Origin: Papio anubis
Taxonomy: Eukaryota > Chordata > Mammalia > Primates > Cercopithecidae
Reading direction: 5' to 3'
Length of the DNA stretch: 64,000 nt
Assembly: GCF_008728515.1 (NCBI RefSeq)
Contig: NC_044990.1
Span: 61,918,879 to 61,982,878 of the forward strand
Both the position numbers and the translations under genes were made by a program. Under the pieces are notes generated by a model that had not been told where the DNA came from, ran no database searches, and was given only the letters and a program-made list of their open reading frames with translations. Of this stretch, positions 1 through 12,301 are shown one piece after another; position 1 is the stretch's first letter, and each line of letters starts with the position of its first letter.

Positions 1-2480
1 ATCCCTTAATAAACTCCCCTTCATATATATATATGAAATATTATGATCAAATGAGTGAATACATTACTAATCTTATTTTACTCATGTTTGTACTCTCAGT
101 GCTTAGTGTATAACAGCTTTCATGATTAGTAAAATAAGATATATAGATAGATAGATAGATCCTATTATTTCTGTCCTTCTAGTGAAACCTGACTAATACA
201 CCAGTATGTCAAAATGCTAACTAGCCAATAGATTTAATAGCATATCACAGAAAATACAATAAAATTAAAGTAAAATAGTAATTGTGCTTCTCTTTGGAAA
301 ATACAATAGGGACACAGATGGTTTAACTTATTGTATTACATGTAGTTATAGGAGATATCTTTAGTATTCAAGCTACTCATTCAGTTAGTGACAAAATAAA
401 GTCATAACAAGAAGTCTATATTTTTGTATTTTTATAAATAAAATCATAAATACCTTCTAAATGATAGGCGAGGGAGAATAGTGAAAATAGATGTGATAAA
501 CACATCATATTTCTCTATCAATTATATGCATTTGCTTAATTTTCTATGTAAAATATTTATTTTTCAATTAAAGTAATTTAATTTAAAATATTTACACTTT
601 TTTACCTAAAATATTTTGTATATTTAGTTAAGAAAGAAATGTCAAATAAATAAAACTTTTAAGGATAGTTTTTTTAAAAAATTCCAAAATATTGTAGCAA
701 ATGAAGACATTTAAAGATTCTTCTAAGACTAATAGAGTGACTACATAGCATAAGAGGCATTGAGATTATTTTAAATCATGTTACAACCATAGACTTTCAT
801 TTGCCTCCCTACTATGAAAGACAAGGGTATTAACTCATCAACCTTTCTTTCCAATTACTGACAAATTCATTTTGATTTTTATATTGTAAACTTACATGTT
901 ATTAATCCTATCAGGAATCTTTGTGCATAAGTATATGTCACTTTATGTGAATATCTCCTTTTACCTCATACTTTTGTTTCATTTCTCAATTTTGACCTTA
1001 TATTTTTGATTATACATTGTTACCAACTTTCCTATAATTTTAAAAATTTATATGAATTTTCTGATTTTTTTATTGTGTTCTTGGAATCCAAAACTGGATA
1101 ATTCTCTTTCTTCCTCTTTTCTCCCCCTTAATCACCACCTTTTTTCTCATAATATATTTGCATAAAGTTAACACATTATTTGTTTTTAATATTATGTGTA
1201 CAAAGCTTTTTGCAGACCTCAAATTTGCTTTGATATTATGGGAAAGTTTTTCAAATCCCCAACTTTTCTAAATCAGTTAGATTCCCTTTAGAGCTATTCT
1301 TTGATATGGTTTATCTTTTAGACATAATATTTTTTATTGATATTCTTAGTGGGGAAGATAGCAAAACTCAGTAGGTGAGTATCCTTCTTGAGAGTAACTG
1401 AGCTTTGCTCTCACTTCTTAGGTTCTATAAAATGCCTTAAATGCCTGTTTCTTCTACCAAATTGGTGAATCTAATGATATCCATGAGAGGATATGCTTAA
1501 TTTAGATTCTACCCATCATTATAAAGAAACTTTTTTTTCTTGACCCAATTGTACTTATTTTTTCCCACTAACTTTTTTCAATATTCCAATGAGGAAGAGG
1601 GGGAAAGATTCTAGAACAATTAAATTTGATTTGCTTTAGAATTGGATATAGTAGAGAAATTTTCAGAATTTTGAAACTCAGCATTTTGGCCTATGAGGGG
1701 CAGGGTCATTTTTATAAATGATGCATGCTATTCAAAGTCTTCCACTTGTTTATTGAATATCAGTTTCTGAGATGAATGGCATTAGATTATGTGCCATATA
1801 TATCATAATAAAGATCTTTAAAATTCAATTATCAAAGGATTAGATGACAGATTTATGTTATTTTTTTCTTCGCTCTTTTTTTCGTTCTCTTATTCTCACA
1901 CCAGCCATACATTCATGCCAGTCTCTTTTCTGACTGAATTCTGTTAGAACGTGATTCTTGCTTTCTATTGATAAGGAACAAAAAAGTAATCACAATTTAG
2001 CATATAATTGAAAGCAGTGTTGCCTGGGTGAATTGGAACAGACTGAAACAAAAATGCAGTAGATCTGCCATGTGAAAAGTAATATGCCTTTTCATTTTTC
2101 TGCTATTTTCTTCAATTATTTTTTAAAACAAGACTAAGAATTTTGATATTGTGTTAGAAGATGTAAGCATTTTAAATACTAGAACATATTTGTTTTTGTT
2201 TTATCATTAGTAGAATATTTACACTTTTGAAGCTAAGATGGTTTTGTTTCTTTGTTTGATTTTATTATTTTGGAGAATTTTGACTTTCTCAGTATTGGTC
2301 TTCATATTTTTTTTCTTACTCCATTCTCTTTCATTAAGATGACAGTGCCTTTTCCTAAACAGACACACTTGGCATTAGAAAGTGAAGCTGGCTCAGTGTA
2401 AAAGAAACAGAATTTTGACTATAAAGAAAATAAATTCCCGCTTATGCAAGGCCAAATCTCTCTGAGGAAAGACCCATTGT
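1..2480. other. Unassigned AT-rich stretch
   Basis: I recognise no gene or repeat family here. The sequence is AT-rich with frequent stops in all frames. A short ATAG tetranucleotide run lies at about 141-160. Very old, diverged repeats could be hidden in it. Confidence 0.6.
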
Positions 2481-2762
2481 CCAGGCGAGGTGGCTCACGC
2501 CTGTAATTCCAGCACTTAGGGAGGCCAAGGCGGGCAGATCACTTGAGGCCAGAAGTTTGAGACCAGCCTGGCCAACATGAGGAAACCCCGTCTCTACTAA
2601 AACTACAAACATTACCCAGGTGGCATGGCGCATGCTTGTAATCCCAGTTGCTCAGGAAACTGAGACAGAATTGCTTGAACCTGGGAGGTGGAGGCTGCAG
2701 TGAGCTGAGATCATGCAATTGCACTCCAGCCAGGGCAAGAGAGTGAGACTCCATCTCAAAAA
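2481..2762 (+). mobile_element. Alu SINE (S/J type), full length
   Basis: The copy reads from the left-arm start, through the A-box/B-box region and the mid-element linker, to the right arm ending in the usual 'ctccatctcaaaa'. The A tail is very short (about 5 A), so the element is old. It carries many substitutions and shows no clear target-site duplication. It is a non-autonomous SINE mobilised by L1 and codes for nothing; open frames on its reverse strand are the usual Alu shadows. Confidence 0.95.
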
Positions 2763-3989
2763 TGACCTATGACCTGAGTCAAAAGATGAACCTAAAATTT
2801 GAATGTGTGATTAGATATTGAGAGAATGTCAATTAACAGTGTAAAATAAGATTAGATAATATATTAAAAGGAGTAGGTACTAGTGAAATTTATTTACTTG
2901 GTAAATAAAATTGGTTAACAGCTCAGTTATGTAGCCAAATTTAGCAAAGAAATCTAACATAGTTATGAAAAAAAACAGTGGTATAATCATTTGTGATTTT
3001 AAAATATTATCATCTTGTATTTTTTTCCTATGGCTATCTCTACATGACTGTGGAAGTTAATAATTATAATTATAAGAAACATCCATAGCTGTAAGAGGAG
3101 TTGAAAGTCTGCCATTTGGTGGGCAGTATTCTTGAATGTTAATAAAAATGCTCATTAATATTTTCACTCATTTTTCTTCTTTTAAATGAATCCAGCCTTT
3201 CTCGTCTAGGCTTACCTAGTAGCACAAACATCACTGAAGATACATAAGCTTCTAATGCTCTGTCTATAAATGCATTTGTGAGCACACAGACATATATCAT
3301 ACCCATTATATTAGGACATCATTCTCTATGTCCAGTCCCAGAATGATTGCTGTCTATTATTGATGCTAAGAGGGATGAAATTTTATTGAGGTATTGAGAA
3401 GAAATACTTTAGTCTCAGGAATTCCAATGCCTGCAATAGGAATTTGTCTTTGATGCAGGCTTGTGAGTAAAATGTGAAGTAGATATCTGTTAAGAGGTCT
3501 TGAGAAAACTCTTCCTGAAAAGAACACAGAATGCCAGAGTACTTCTACTCTTTCTAAGACTTCGTTCTCTGTGCTAAATATGGAATAAATATGTACCATT
3601 TAAGGTTTTTGTAGACACACAGTTCTTTTGTGACCTTAAGGGAAAAGCCAAGCTACACACAGAGGCATATTCCTCTGATCATCCCCTTCCTGATCTTCTA
3701 GAATAAAATTAGCTATTATCTACTAGCATCTTGTCATGTGAGCAAAGTAAAAAGGTTTGGGTAAGTTTGCCACAATTTTTGCTACTTGCATATGATGGTT
3801 TCTTAAATATTTAGTCATTCACTAAGCAATGTGTTTTTCCATGTTAATAAGTTTATTGAATAACAAGAGAGTGATATTCTGTTGTTCAGTTGTTCTATTT
3901 TGCCAGCTTAAAAACACAAATAGCAAGATTTGCTATCTAATCAAATATATCAATACAACTCACATAGATCTCATGTAAAAATATTAATT
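2763..3989. other. Unassigned stretch
   Basis: No recognisable gene. The part at about 3360-3700 is less AT-rich and has a 77-codon open stretch on the reverse strand (3366-3599). I could not match it to a family; it may be an old LTR or DNA-transposon remnant. Confidence 0.5.
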
Positions 3990-4312
3990 GAGCCAGGCCT
4001 GGTGGCTTATGCCTGTAATTCTAGCACTTTGGGAGGCTTAGGTGGACAGATGGCTTCAGCCCAGGAGTTTAAGACCAGCCTGAGCAACAGAGTGAGACCC
4101 TGTGTCCACATAAAATAGAAAATAAATAAAAATAAAAATAGCTGGGCATGGCAGAGTGCACCTGTAGTCCCAGCTACTTGGGAGGCCAAGGTGAGAGGAT
4201 TCCTTGAGCTCAGGAGGCCAAAGTTGCAGTGAAGTGAGATGGCACCACTGCACTCCAGTCTGGGCAACAGAGCAAGACCCTTTCTCCAAAAAACTAAAAA
4301 GTAAATAAAAAA
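3990..4312 (+). mobile_element. Alu SINE (AluJ type), full length
   Basis: Both arms are present, joined by an A-rich linker (about 4112-4138). The left arm ends 'gagaccctgt', an AluJ-like form, and divergence is high. A 7-bp 'attaatt' occurs just before the element (3983-3989) and just after its A-rich tail (4314-4320). This is consistent with a partly preserved target-site duplication. Confidence 0.92.
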
Positions 4313-5231
4313 GATTAATTCCTTAATCAAAAACAAGCAAGTAACTTAAATTTTAAAGGAGCCAAAGCGAATATTTGTGTGTGTGTGTCATCTGATTTCC
4401 TTACTATAATAATTAAAAAAAATTATCTCTCACCTTTTTGAAAAATTTAAGATCATATATATAGCCACCACATCAGAGGTTAGCCGTGTTAAGCTCACTA
4501 AAATAATATACAATGCATGGGGGGAATGGAAAATAGAATTTGGAATATTTTTGAAAATTCTCAATGATGATAACTCATATAGAAAGTCACATAAAATAAT
4601 GGGCTTTTAAAATAAAGTAGCAATGAATCAGCAGTTTTTTAAAATTTCTATTAAAAATATATTATATTTTTTTCTGATTACTCCTTTTAATATATTTAAA
4701 ATTACACATTTGGCATGACATCATGTTGTTCATAATCTTATGAGATACCACAAATCATGAACAATCTGTAACACAAAAAGTGTAGAAAATTCTGAAATGA
4801 GTGATATTTTCAATTGAATAACTGATTATGAAAGAAATTTGAGATGAATTTGATGGGTTTAATTTTAGTACTGTGTAATTTCCTATTCTCTCAACAAAGC
4901 ACCGTCAGTATCAGAAAGTCACTGATTATGTATATGCCTAAAACTATGCCTATCTCCTTCTTTACATTTGTTTATATTAAGCATACAAGCAGAATGATTT
5001 TTAATTTATTGTATGATTATAATAAAATCATTGATGAAAAGTTTTATATATACTTAGAAAATGTATATATCTTGGGTAGTTTGTGTCTGTGTGTGTATAT
5101 ATATAAATTTAGTAGTAGAAAGAAACCAGTTATATTAGATACTGGCTTTGAAATCACTTATGGTTAAGAAAAAAAACTCAAAACCTTAGCATCTTATATT
5201 CATATTTGTCTGTTTAAAGTTCTTATCCTCT
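4313..5231. other. Unassigned AT-rich stretch with short GT repeats
   Basis: No gene recognised. There is a short GT run at about 4375-4388 and a mixed GT/TA run at about 5087-5106. The 107-codon open frame at 4844-5167 has AT-driven composition and no domain I recognise, so I do not call it a gene. Confidence 0.5.
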
Positions 5232-5580
5232 CTGCTATTGTTTGAATGCTTTTCCCCCAAAAAAAACTTATGGTGAAATTTCATTGCCAATGTAATTGTA
5301 TTGGGAGGTGGGACCTTTAAGAGATTACTAGGCCATGAGGGCCTTCTGCTCACGTGTAACTTTAACATCTTTAAAAACGAGTTTTCCTGGCACGGGTTTT
5401 CTCTTGTTGACCTTCAACATTCTACCATACAATGACATAGAAAGAAGACCTTGCCAGATGCTGGTACCTTGATATTGGACTTCCCAGCCTCCAGAAAATG
5501 TGAGCCAGTAAATTTTTGTGCATTGTAAATTACCCAGTCTGTAGTATTCTCTTATAGCAAACACAAAGTACACTAAACAT
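5232..5580 (+). mobile_element. MLT1-type MaLR LTR, decayed
   Basis: The sequence follows the MLT1 LTR plan: a start like 'tgctattgtttgaatg', a middle 'gggaggtgggacctttaagag', then 'ttggacttcccagcctccag' near 5475-5495, and an end resembling 'cactaaaca'. It is a solo LTR with substitutions and small deletions. MaLR LTRs are remnants of ERVL-like retrotransposons. The segment 5420-5488 has a near-duplicate in the neighbouring DNA transposon (see findings). Confidence 0.75.
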
Positions 5581-5637
5581 ACTACTTCACATATATCTAC
5601 AGCATTTTTCTTGTAATCAGTCTAATATTTAAAATTA

Positions 5638-6310
5638 CAGTCATATACTGCATAATGACGTTTTGATCAATGACAAATTGCATATGTGATGATGATTCTA
5701 TAAGATTATAATGAAGCTGAAAGATTTTTATCACCTAGTGATATCATAGTCATCATAATGTCATCGCATACATATTATTTTGTATTTGTGGTGATGTGGG
5801 TGTCAACATACTGTGCTGCCAATCATACAAAATTATACACATGCAATTATGTACAGTATGTAATTATTAATAAATGTGATGCATGACTATGTTACTGGTT
5901 TATGCATGTACTATATTATAATTCTTAATGTATGTATGTATAGAATATCTTTAGGAGGTATAGTAAATGCATATTGGTTTATGCATTTACTATTCTATAC
6001 ATTTTATTGTTACTTTAGAGAGTATTCCTTTTATACCCCCCACACACACACACACACGCTTCTAGAATACCTTCAGAAAGTGTTCTACCATATAGTGACA
6101 TAGTAAGAACACCTCGCAAGATGCTGGCTTCTTAATGTTGGACTTCCCAGCACCGTGCATTTTATTCCCCTGAAGACCATCCAGTGGAACAAGACAAGAT
6201 GTGGTGATGGAAGATAGTGATATTGATGATTCTGGCCCTGTGTAGGCCTAGGCTAATGTGTGTTGCATATGTCATAGTTTCTAACAAAAAAGTTTAAAGG
6301 GTAAAAAGTT
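5638..6310 (+). mobile_element. Tigger/MER2-type DNA transposon, truncated and rearranged
   Basis: It starts at a TA dinucleotide (5636-5637), the expected target of TcMar-Tigger elements, with a terminal inverted repeat beginning 'cagtcatatactgcataatg'. It then follows the Tigger-family 5' region to the 'ggccctgtgtaggcctaggc' segment near 6232-6251 and 'aacaaaaaagtttaaa' near 6283-6298. The 3' half and second terminal repeat are missing. A 79-bp duplication with an inverted copy (5897-6000), a CA microsatellite (6041-6058) and a 69-bp foreign-looking patch (6083-6151) interrupt it. No transposase survives. Confidence 0.75.
6041..6058. repeat. (CA)n microsatellite
   Basis: An uninterrupted CA run preceded by a short C run, inside the Tigger element. 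Confidence 0.95.
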
Positions 6311-7750
6311 CACCTTATCTTGAATAAAATTATTGGACTATTTTTCATTGAACTATTCATATTTAACTAAATATGAGTAATGACTTGACCTATTTCACCA
6401 GCTAATAAGCTATTCCTTTAGGCATTATTTTATACTGCTTATAGCAGTGTGCAAATTTCATGCAGTATTGAAGTCATCTTGGGATGTTTGCAAGTGTCAA
6501 GAGTGCACACAGATGCATTGATGTAAATGTTTTCTCTGTTGCAAAGTTTAACTTGAAATTTTTGTAAAATCTTTCAACTCCTTCATCTGCAAATAATTAA
6601 AAATATATTAGGCACACCTTGTGAGTAAATTTTTTTTGAGATCAAATTTAATAATGGTAGAAACCCATCCATTATAAACTGAGTACCTCAACAAAATTCA
6701 AAATTATAAATATATAATCTTAACTGTATTTTTAGCTTACTTTTATTCTTTAATCTCCTATTACCATTTTTTATTCATTGCAGTTATCTAATATGTAAAA
6801 CAAATTTGCTATATATTTTTAAGATTGAGATGTTAAAAAATGTAAATGACTGACTGTACACATCCGTAAAATTAGCCCATCTCACAGTTTCATTATAAGG
6901 GATACCTTGAAAAATGTAATTGTAAATATGTTTGTATATTACTATATTGTATATATAATACATTTGTTATGTATTTATATATTATTATAGAGATACATAT
7001 TTATCCTGAAGTTCTAAATTAAATAAAAATGTGAGGGTCTACAAAAACATTATTTTTAATTTGATTTTTCTTAAATTTGAAATTTAAGAAATTAGACTGT
7101 ATTCTAATTACAACCAATTATAGTATTGGTTATTACAAATATTATAACTACTGATAGTATTATATTATTAATTATGCTGGCTTAATTCTTTGGAGACTGT
7201 TTTATATATTGATTTATATTAAATCATTTCCTTCCCTTTGTAACCATAGACATCTTTCTATAGAATAAACTTTGTAGACTTATCCATTTCTGACATACTT
7301 TTTAAAAATGATATTGTTACTTAAGTAAATGCAAAATTCTGGCATATATTCCACCTGTTTATAGATCTCGTAGAGATACAGAACACACAAATCTATGACA
7401 CATACATATTGAAAATAAGGACACTAATTTAAGTCAAGGGTAAGTAATAGATTACATGATAAGAAAATGAAGAATTTTGTTTCATATGCAACAATTCCCT
7501 TTAATTATCCAGACTTTTTTTCATATAAAATTATACAGCGTCAGAGCTCTGAAATACATTTATTTTTTCAATTGACATTTATGTATTTCTTCATTTGCTC
7601 TGTTGCCAAATATATAACAGTCACACCCAGGCATTTTATATGACCAAACTTAAAAGGAACTGCAAAAAATATGAACATGAAACTACTCAAATTGTCAAAA
7701 GGGAACTATCATCAGTATTCACCAGACCAAGTAAATTTCTTTCTGTTTTT
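6311..7750. other. Unassigned AT-rich stretch
   Basis: No gene or family recognised. The section 6890-7180 is extremely AT-rich, with many short TATA-like runs. Confidence 0.55.
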
Positions 7751-8055
7751 TGTTTGTTTGTTTGTTTGTCTTAAGATGGAGTCTCGCTCTGTCACCCAGG
7801 CTGGAGTGCAGTGGCGCGATCCAGGCTCACTGCAAGTTCCGCCTGCCGGGTTCATGCCATTTCCTGCCTCAGTCTCCTGAGTAGCTGGGACTACAGGCAC
7901 CCACCACCACGCCTGGGTAATATTTTTGTATTTTTTTAGTAGAGATGGGGTTTCACCGTGTTAGCCAGGATGGTCTCGATCTCCTGACCTCATGATCCAC
8001 CCACCTTGGCCTCCCAAAGTGCTGGGATTACAGGTGTGAGCCACCGTGGCTGGCC
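7751..8055 (-). mobile_element. AluY-type SINE, full length
   Basis: A reverse-strand Alu with a TTTG-patterned tail (7751-7770) and both arms. The 'caccgtgttagccaggatgg' block in the left arm is AluY-like. Imperfect target-site duplications flank it: 'aatttctttctgttttt' (7734-7750) and 'aattctctctgttttt' (8056-8071). This is an ordinary L1-mediated insertion. Confidence 0.95.
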
Positions 8056-9874
8056 AATTCTCTCTGTTTTTAAAAGATAGATAAGGACACATAAATGAGT
8101 GACCACTTAAAATAAACCAGTATGAATGAAAGAGAAAATATTAAAGAGATATATTAATACCAAGCTGCCTTACTGTTACGTGTATGTTGTATGAACATAG
8201 GAATAATTAAACAGTAATGGACTAGGTGCTTTTGAATACAAAGGTTCATTATACATGGTTCATATTTTAAATTTTTCATTGTTTGGTGGGTGACATAGGT
8301 AAAAAAATTAGCGCACGGTTACTTTTAATTACAATCTATGGTACTCCACAAATAATTTACAATGAAAAACACAAGTATTATCACACTTACATGCCCTAAG
8401 TGGGGGGAAGGTTTAATATGTTTTTAAAGTATTTTCTTCCTCACAGGTACACCTATGGTAGATACATGAAATAAGATATTCAAACTACATGGATTTAGAT
8501 CAAAAGCCTCATAGAGAATTATAGGATATAAGCTGAAGGTCTTAATGGGGATAATATGAGATAAGATTCCATTTGTTTTCAATGCTATGGGTGAAAATTT
8601 ACCTCCATAAAATAAAAAATCTACAAACTTACGGCAAATACAATACTTACAGGAATACATACCACAAAAAATATACTGAGCCAATATGGAAAAAATAAAG
8701 CAGTTTCCAAGACTTGGAAGAAGATTCGAGTTAGTAGAGACTCATATCTGGTTATTACAAATATTGAAAATAAATTAACTCAAGAAATCATTGTTTTACT
8801 GTGATTCTAACCATATTAAACACATTATTTTTAATCAAATGAAAGAAACACATATTGATGAAAGTTTTTTTAAAACTCCAAAAATAGGCACTCTAATGTT
8901 CACCTGTTACCTCCATGCTCGTTAAAGGTTGAGAATCCTTCTACAATTTTTCATCATCTTAGAGTTTTCTCCTGAATGGTTCCTCATAATGTAATCAAGG
9001 TAGTAAATCTCAGCTATTAAATCTGTATTTTCGGAGGATGAGGTTGAAAATTTTGAGTAAGAATACACACACACACACACACACACACACACCCCAACAC
9101 ACACACCCCATTCCATTGCTCAGGGCTTTGTTACTGAGTGATAGGTCCAAATGAACATTTGGATGAGCAACTGAAGTCTTTCTCATTACAGGTAATGAGA
9201 AGAAAAGGGAAAGACAAAGGAAATTCTCTTACTAGATGTTAAATCAGTGTTATGCTTTCCACAATTTAAACTGTGTAGTGTTTATATAAATATTAATAGA
9301 AGAATAAATTGAAGAATATACCTTTGAAAGCTAAGATAATACATATTAGACTCTTCATTAAGAAGCAGAATCAATAAATTTTAAAACTAGTATTTATACT
9401 AAGAGTTGGGAGGAAAAAATTAATGAAGATGGCTCTTTCCATAGATAACAAATATAACTCTTGACCAAATACTAAAGCAGCTGCCTATTTGAAAGATCAG
9501 GGGAATGAACAAAGACTGATTTTGGAGGACAGCCAAAATTTGGAACTGACAAATATGGAATGATGTGCCTGTCTTTGAGGTAATGTTCACAGTAGAGTTA
9601 ATGTGACCAAAGACCAATAGAAAATGTGCTGTTTTTCCAACCTGACACTGACAGATCCTGCACTGGCAATAGCTCCTGGGAAGTGAGGGAAAAATCCAAA
9701 AGGATGAGTACCCAAGAAGGTGAGCTGCATTACTATTTATAAACTCTGCAAGGCCTGGGCTTATGTCTAAATAATGTATGTGTGCAGCAGGGTGCAAACA
9801 GGATAGCTTAGGAAAGAGAGAGAAAAAGAAAAAGAACAGAACTGATATTTAAGATCTTGTCCTCCTGAAATAAA
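8056..9874. other. Unassigned stretch
   Basis: No gene recognised. The 125-codon reverse-strand open frame at 9420-9797 lies in a somewhat less AT-rich segment. It has no motif, signal peptide or homology that I can name, so it is left as probably non-coding. Confidence 0.5.
9065..9107. repeat. (CA)n microsatellite, interrupted
   Basis: About 14 CA units followed by 'cccaa' and a second short CA run. Confidence 0.95.
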
Positions 9875-10230
9875 GAATAAAACAGTGGTTAGCAGGGTCA
9901 GGAAGAAAGTGAAGCAATAGGGAGATGTAGGTCAAATGATACAAAGTAGAAAATATGTAGAATGAACAAGTCAAAAGATCCAATGTACAACATAAAGGCT
10001 ATGTTAATAATGATGTATTATATTCAGAATTTTTGCTGAATTAGTACATTATAGCTTGTCTTGTCACAGGGCAGGGAGTCAGGTGGTGGTGTGAGGAGAA
10101 ATGGGTAACTATGTGAGCTGATGAATATGTTAATTTGTTCTGCTATAGTACCATCTTCCTATATACATGTATCTTATAACATCATGTTGTATATCTTCAA
10201 TATACACAATAAAATTTATTTTATAAAGAA
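9875..10230 (+). mobile_element. L1M 3' UTR fragment
   Basis: It matches the old L1 3' UTR signature: 'ggagatgtaggtcaaa', then 'gatgaatatgttaatttg', then 'acatcatgttgtat' and the 'atacacaataaaattta' end. The 5' part of the element is missing. It is a decayed, immobile copy in the same orientation as the L1M piece that follows. Confidence 0.75.
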
Positions 10231-10379
10231 AGTTTATATTTGGGTCTATCCAGGTACATTGACTTACAGAAAGGAAACAATACTCATTAGAGGAAAGTAA
10301 GAGAGCAAATCTCATTTCATAGTGTTCACAATGTACAGGATAAAGCACAAAATAAGGCATGCAAACACGAGAAAATGTG

Positions 10380-11845
10380 ACTCGTTTTAAAGAAAAATGA
10401 CCATAAGCAGAGTCTAAACATGAAATAACCCACTTGCTGGAATTTTCAAAAAAGAACCTAAAATAGCTATTATAAATATGCTCAATCAGCTAAAGCATAT
10501 TATTCTCATAATAACTGTAAATATATGTCTTAGCAGAGAAATAATAGAAACCATAAAACAGACCAAAATGGAAATGTTGAAATAAAAAATCTGAAACACA
10601 GTTCCTTTGAGATAAAGATGATAGCATCAGTGAACATGAAGGTATGTATAGCTGTAGATATCATCTGAACTAAGGGAAAGAGAGAGAGAGAGAGAAATAA
10701 TTGAAAAATATAAAAGAGGACTCCAATGATTTGTTGGAAGACATCATCAAGCAAACATGCCAGCCTATATTGTTGTATGGTTATATTTACTACTAGTAGA
10801 CTGAGACATTCAATAATACATATTCTAGTCCTTCATACACCACTAAAAATAAAAATAAAAAACTAATAAAACATAATGTAATGAAAGCTAAAACATAATT
10901 AAGAGCAAATTCTAAAAACATCAAAGTAGTTATTAATAAAAGAAGGCAAGAAAATGAACAACAAAAGGCACAAAAGAGGACAAGAGAAAGAGAACACAAT
11001 AAAAAACGATAAAATTAAAATCCAACTATATAGACATTATATGTTAATGAATTTAACGCTCTAGTTAACATGCAGAATTATTTAAATAAAAAATAAAGCA
11101 TGACCAAACTCTCTGCTATTTACAAGGAGGCACTGTAAAGATAAAGACCCCAATAGGTTGAAAGTAAATGCTAATGTGATATAAAGCACTGAACATAAAA
11201 AATTTAATATACCAATATTACTACAGTATAAGATAATCTTGGGAAAAAGTATCAGAGAAATAGAAGAAGTATATACAATGGGAACATGTTCAATTCCCGA
11301 GAAAGAGATAAAAATTACAAATGAGTATCTCTTTAATAACACAGCTGCAAAATACATGGAATCAAATTAGATTTAGTTGGGGAAACAGAATTCCACAGTC
11401 ATGATAAAAGTGATAGCACCCCTATCTCATCATTTCATAAAGAAAATAGACAAAAATCAGTGAATACTTGTAGAATCTTAACATTCTCAACCACATTGAT
11501 CTTCCTGACATTTCTGGCACACTACCCCAATAACTCTAGACTGACCATTTTTTCTAGTGTTTATTCACCAAGGTAGAACTTGCTGAGCAAAAAAAAAAGC
11601 ATCTTTTATTTTAACTTCTCATGTAATGTAAATAAATCATTTTTTTAACATTTGAGGGAAGAAGATAAAATAATGCTTACAAGAAATTTTTTAGTTTAAA
11701 ATGCTTATATTAGAACAAGAAAGGTCTCAAATCAGTATCCTTGAAAATTAGAAAAAGAACAAAGGAATCATACACAAAAAGAATACAAAGAAGAAAATAG
11801 TAACCATAAAAATAAAAGTCAATAAAATGATAAAGCGACAATGAT
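10380..11845 (+). mobile_element. L1M fragment (5' region, ORF1 start, ORF2 endonuclease region)
   Basis: The first part resembles old L1 5'/ORF1 sequence ('aaaatggaaatgttgaa', 'agcatcagtgaacatga'). From about 10990 it follows the start of ORF2, including 'ctatttacaagg', 'aaagaccccaataggttgaa' and 'gctgcaaaatacatgga'. From about 11690 comes 'aatgcttatattagaa' and 'ggtctcaaatcag'. There is an internal deletion near 11600-11690. All frames are broken, so it is inactive. The reverse-strand open frames at 10530-11357 are antisense shadows of this element. Confidence 0.75.
10676..10695. repeat. (GA)n microsatellite
   Basis: A short pure GA run inside the L1M 5' part. Confidence 0.9.
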
Positions 11846-11885
11846 GTTTCCATGGTAATATTATTAAAATATGCTTCTATGCTTC

Positions 11886-12236
11886 TAAGTTGTCAGCTTT
11901 TGGTAAGTCTTAGGTCCTTTTTGGTTGCAGCTAGAGACATCAGTTTCTTGAAATACAGGTTTTTACACAGAGCTAGAGTATGGAAGCTTTCTCCCACAAA
12001 AGGGTTCAGAGACACAGACAGGGAGTGACAGAAAAAGAGAGAGAGAAAGTTTTTTTGTAGCCTAATCTCAGAAGTGACATTTTATTATTTTACACTATTC
12101 TTTTCATTACAAATGAGTCACTAGGTCCAGCCTGCAACTGAGGGGAAAGTTTTATACAAATTCATGAGTAACACTAGGCAGTGATCACTGGGAACTCTTT
12201 CAGAGGTTGCCTATCACAGTCTATCTTCTAATACCG
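11886..12236 (-). mobile_element. Probable MaLR (MLT1-like) LTR, 3' LTR of a decayed provirus
   Basis: The segment ends in 'ggttgcctatcacagtc', resembling the terminal CA of MaLR LTRs read from the reverse strand. It carries an old-LTR block around 'tcactaggtccagcctgc'. It is followed directly by DNA matching the MaLR internal region, as expected if this is the 3' LTR of a reverse-strand provirus. The subfamily is uncertain and the assignment leans on the neighbour. Confidence 0.5.
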
Positions 12237-12301
12237 TGATCCACCCTTTCCTTTCCCTTCCATTATACCATCCAGTTCAAAGTCCACATCCGTCTCCACC
12301 A

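Noticed and set aside
10530..11357. Run of reverse-strand open frames rich in Phe, Leu and Ile that resemble membrane proteins
   Set aside because: They are antisense to A-rich L1M sequence. Poly-A-rich DNA read in reverse gives Phe/Leu-rich frames.
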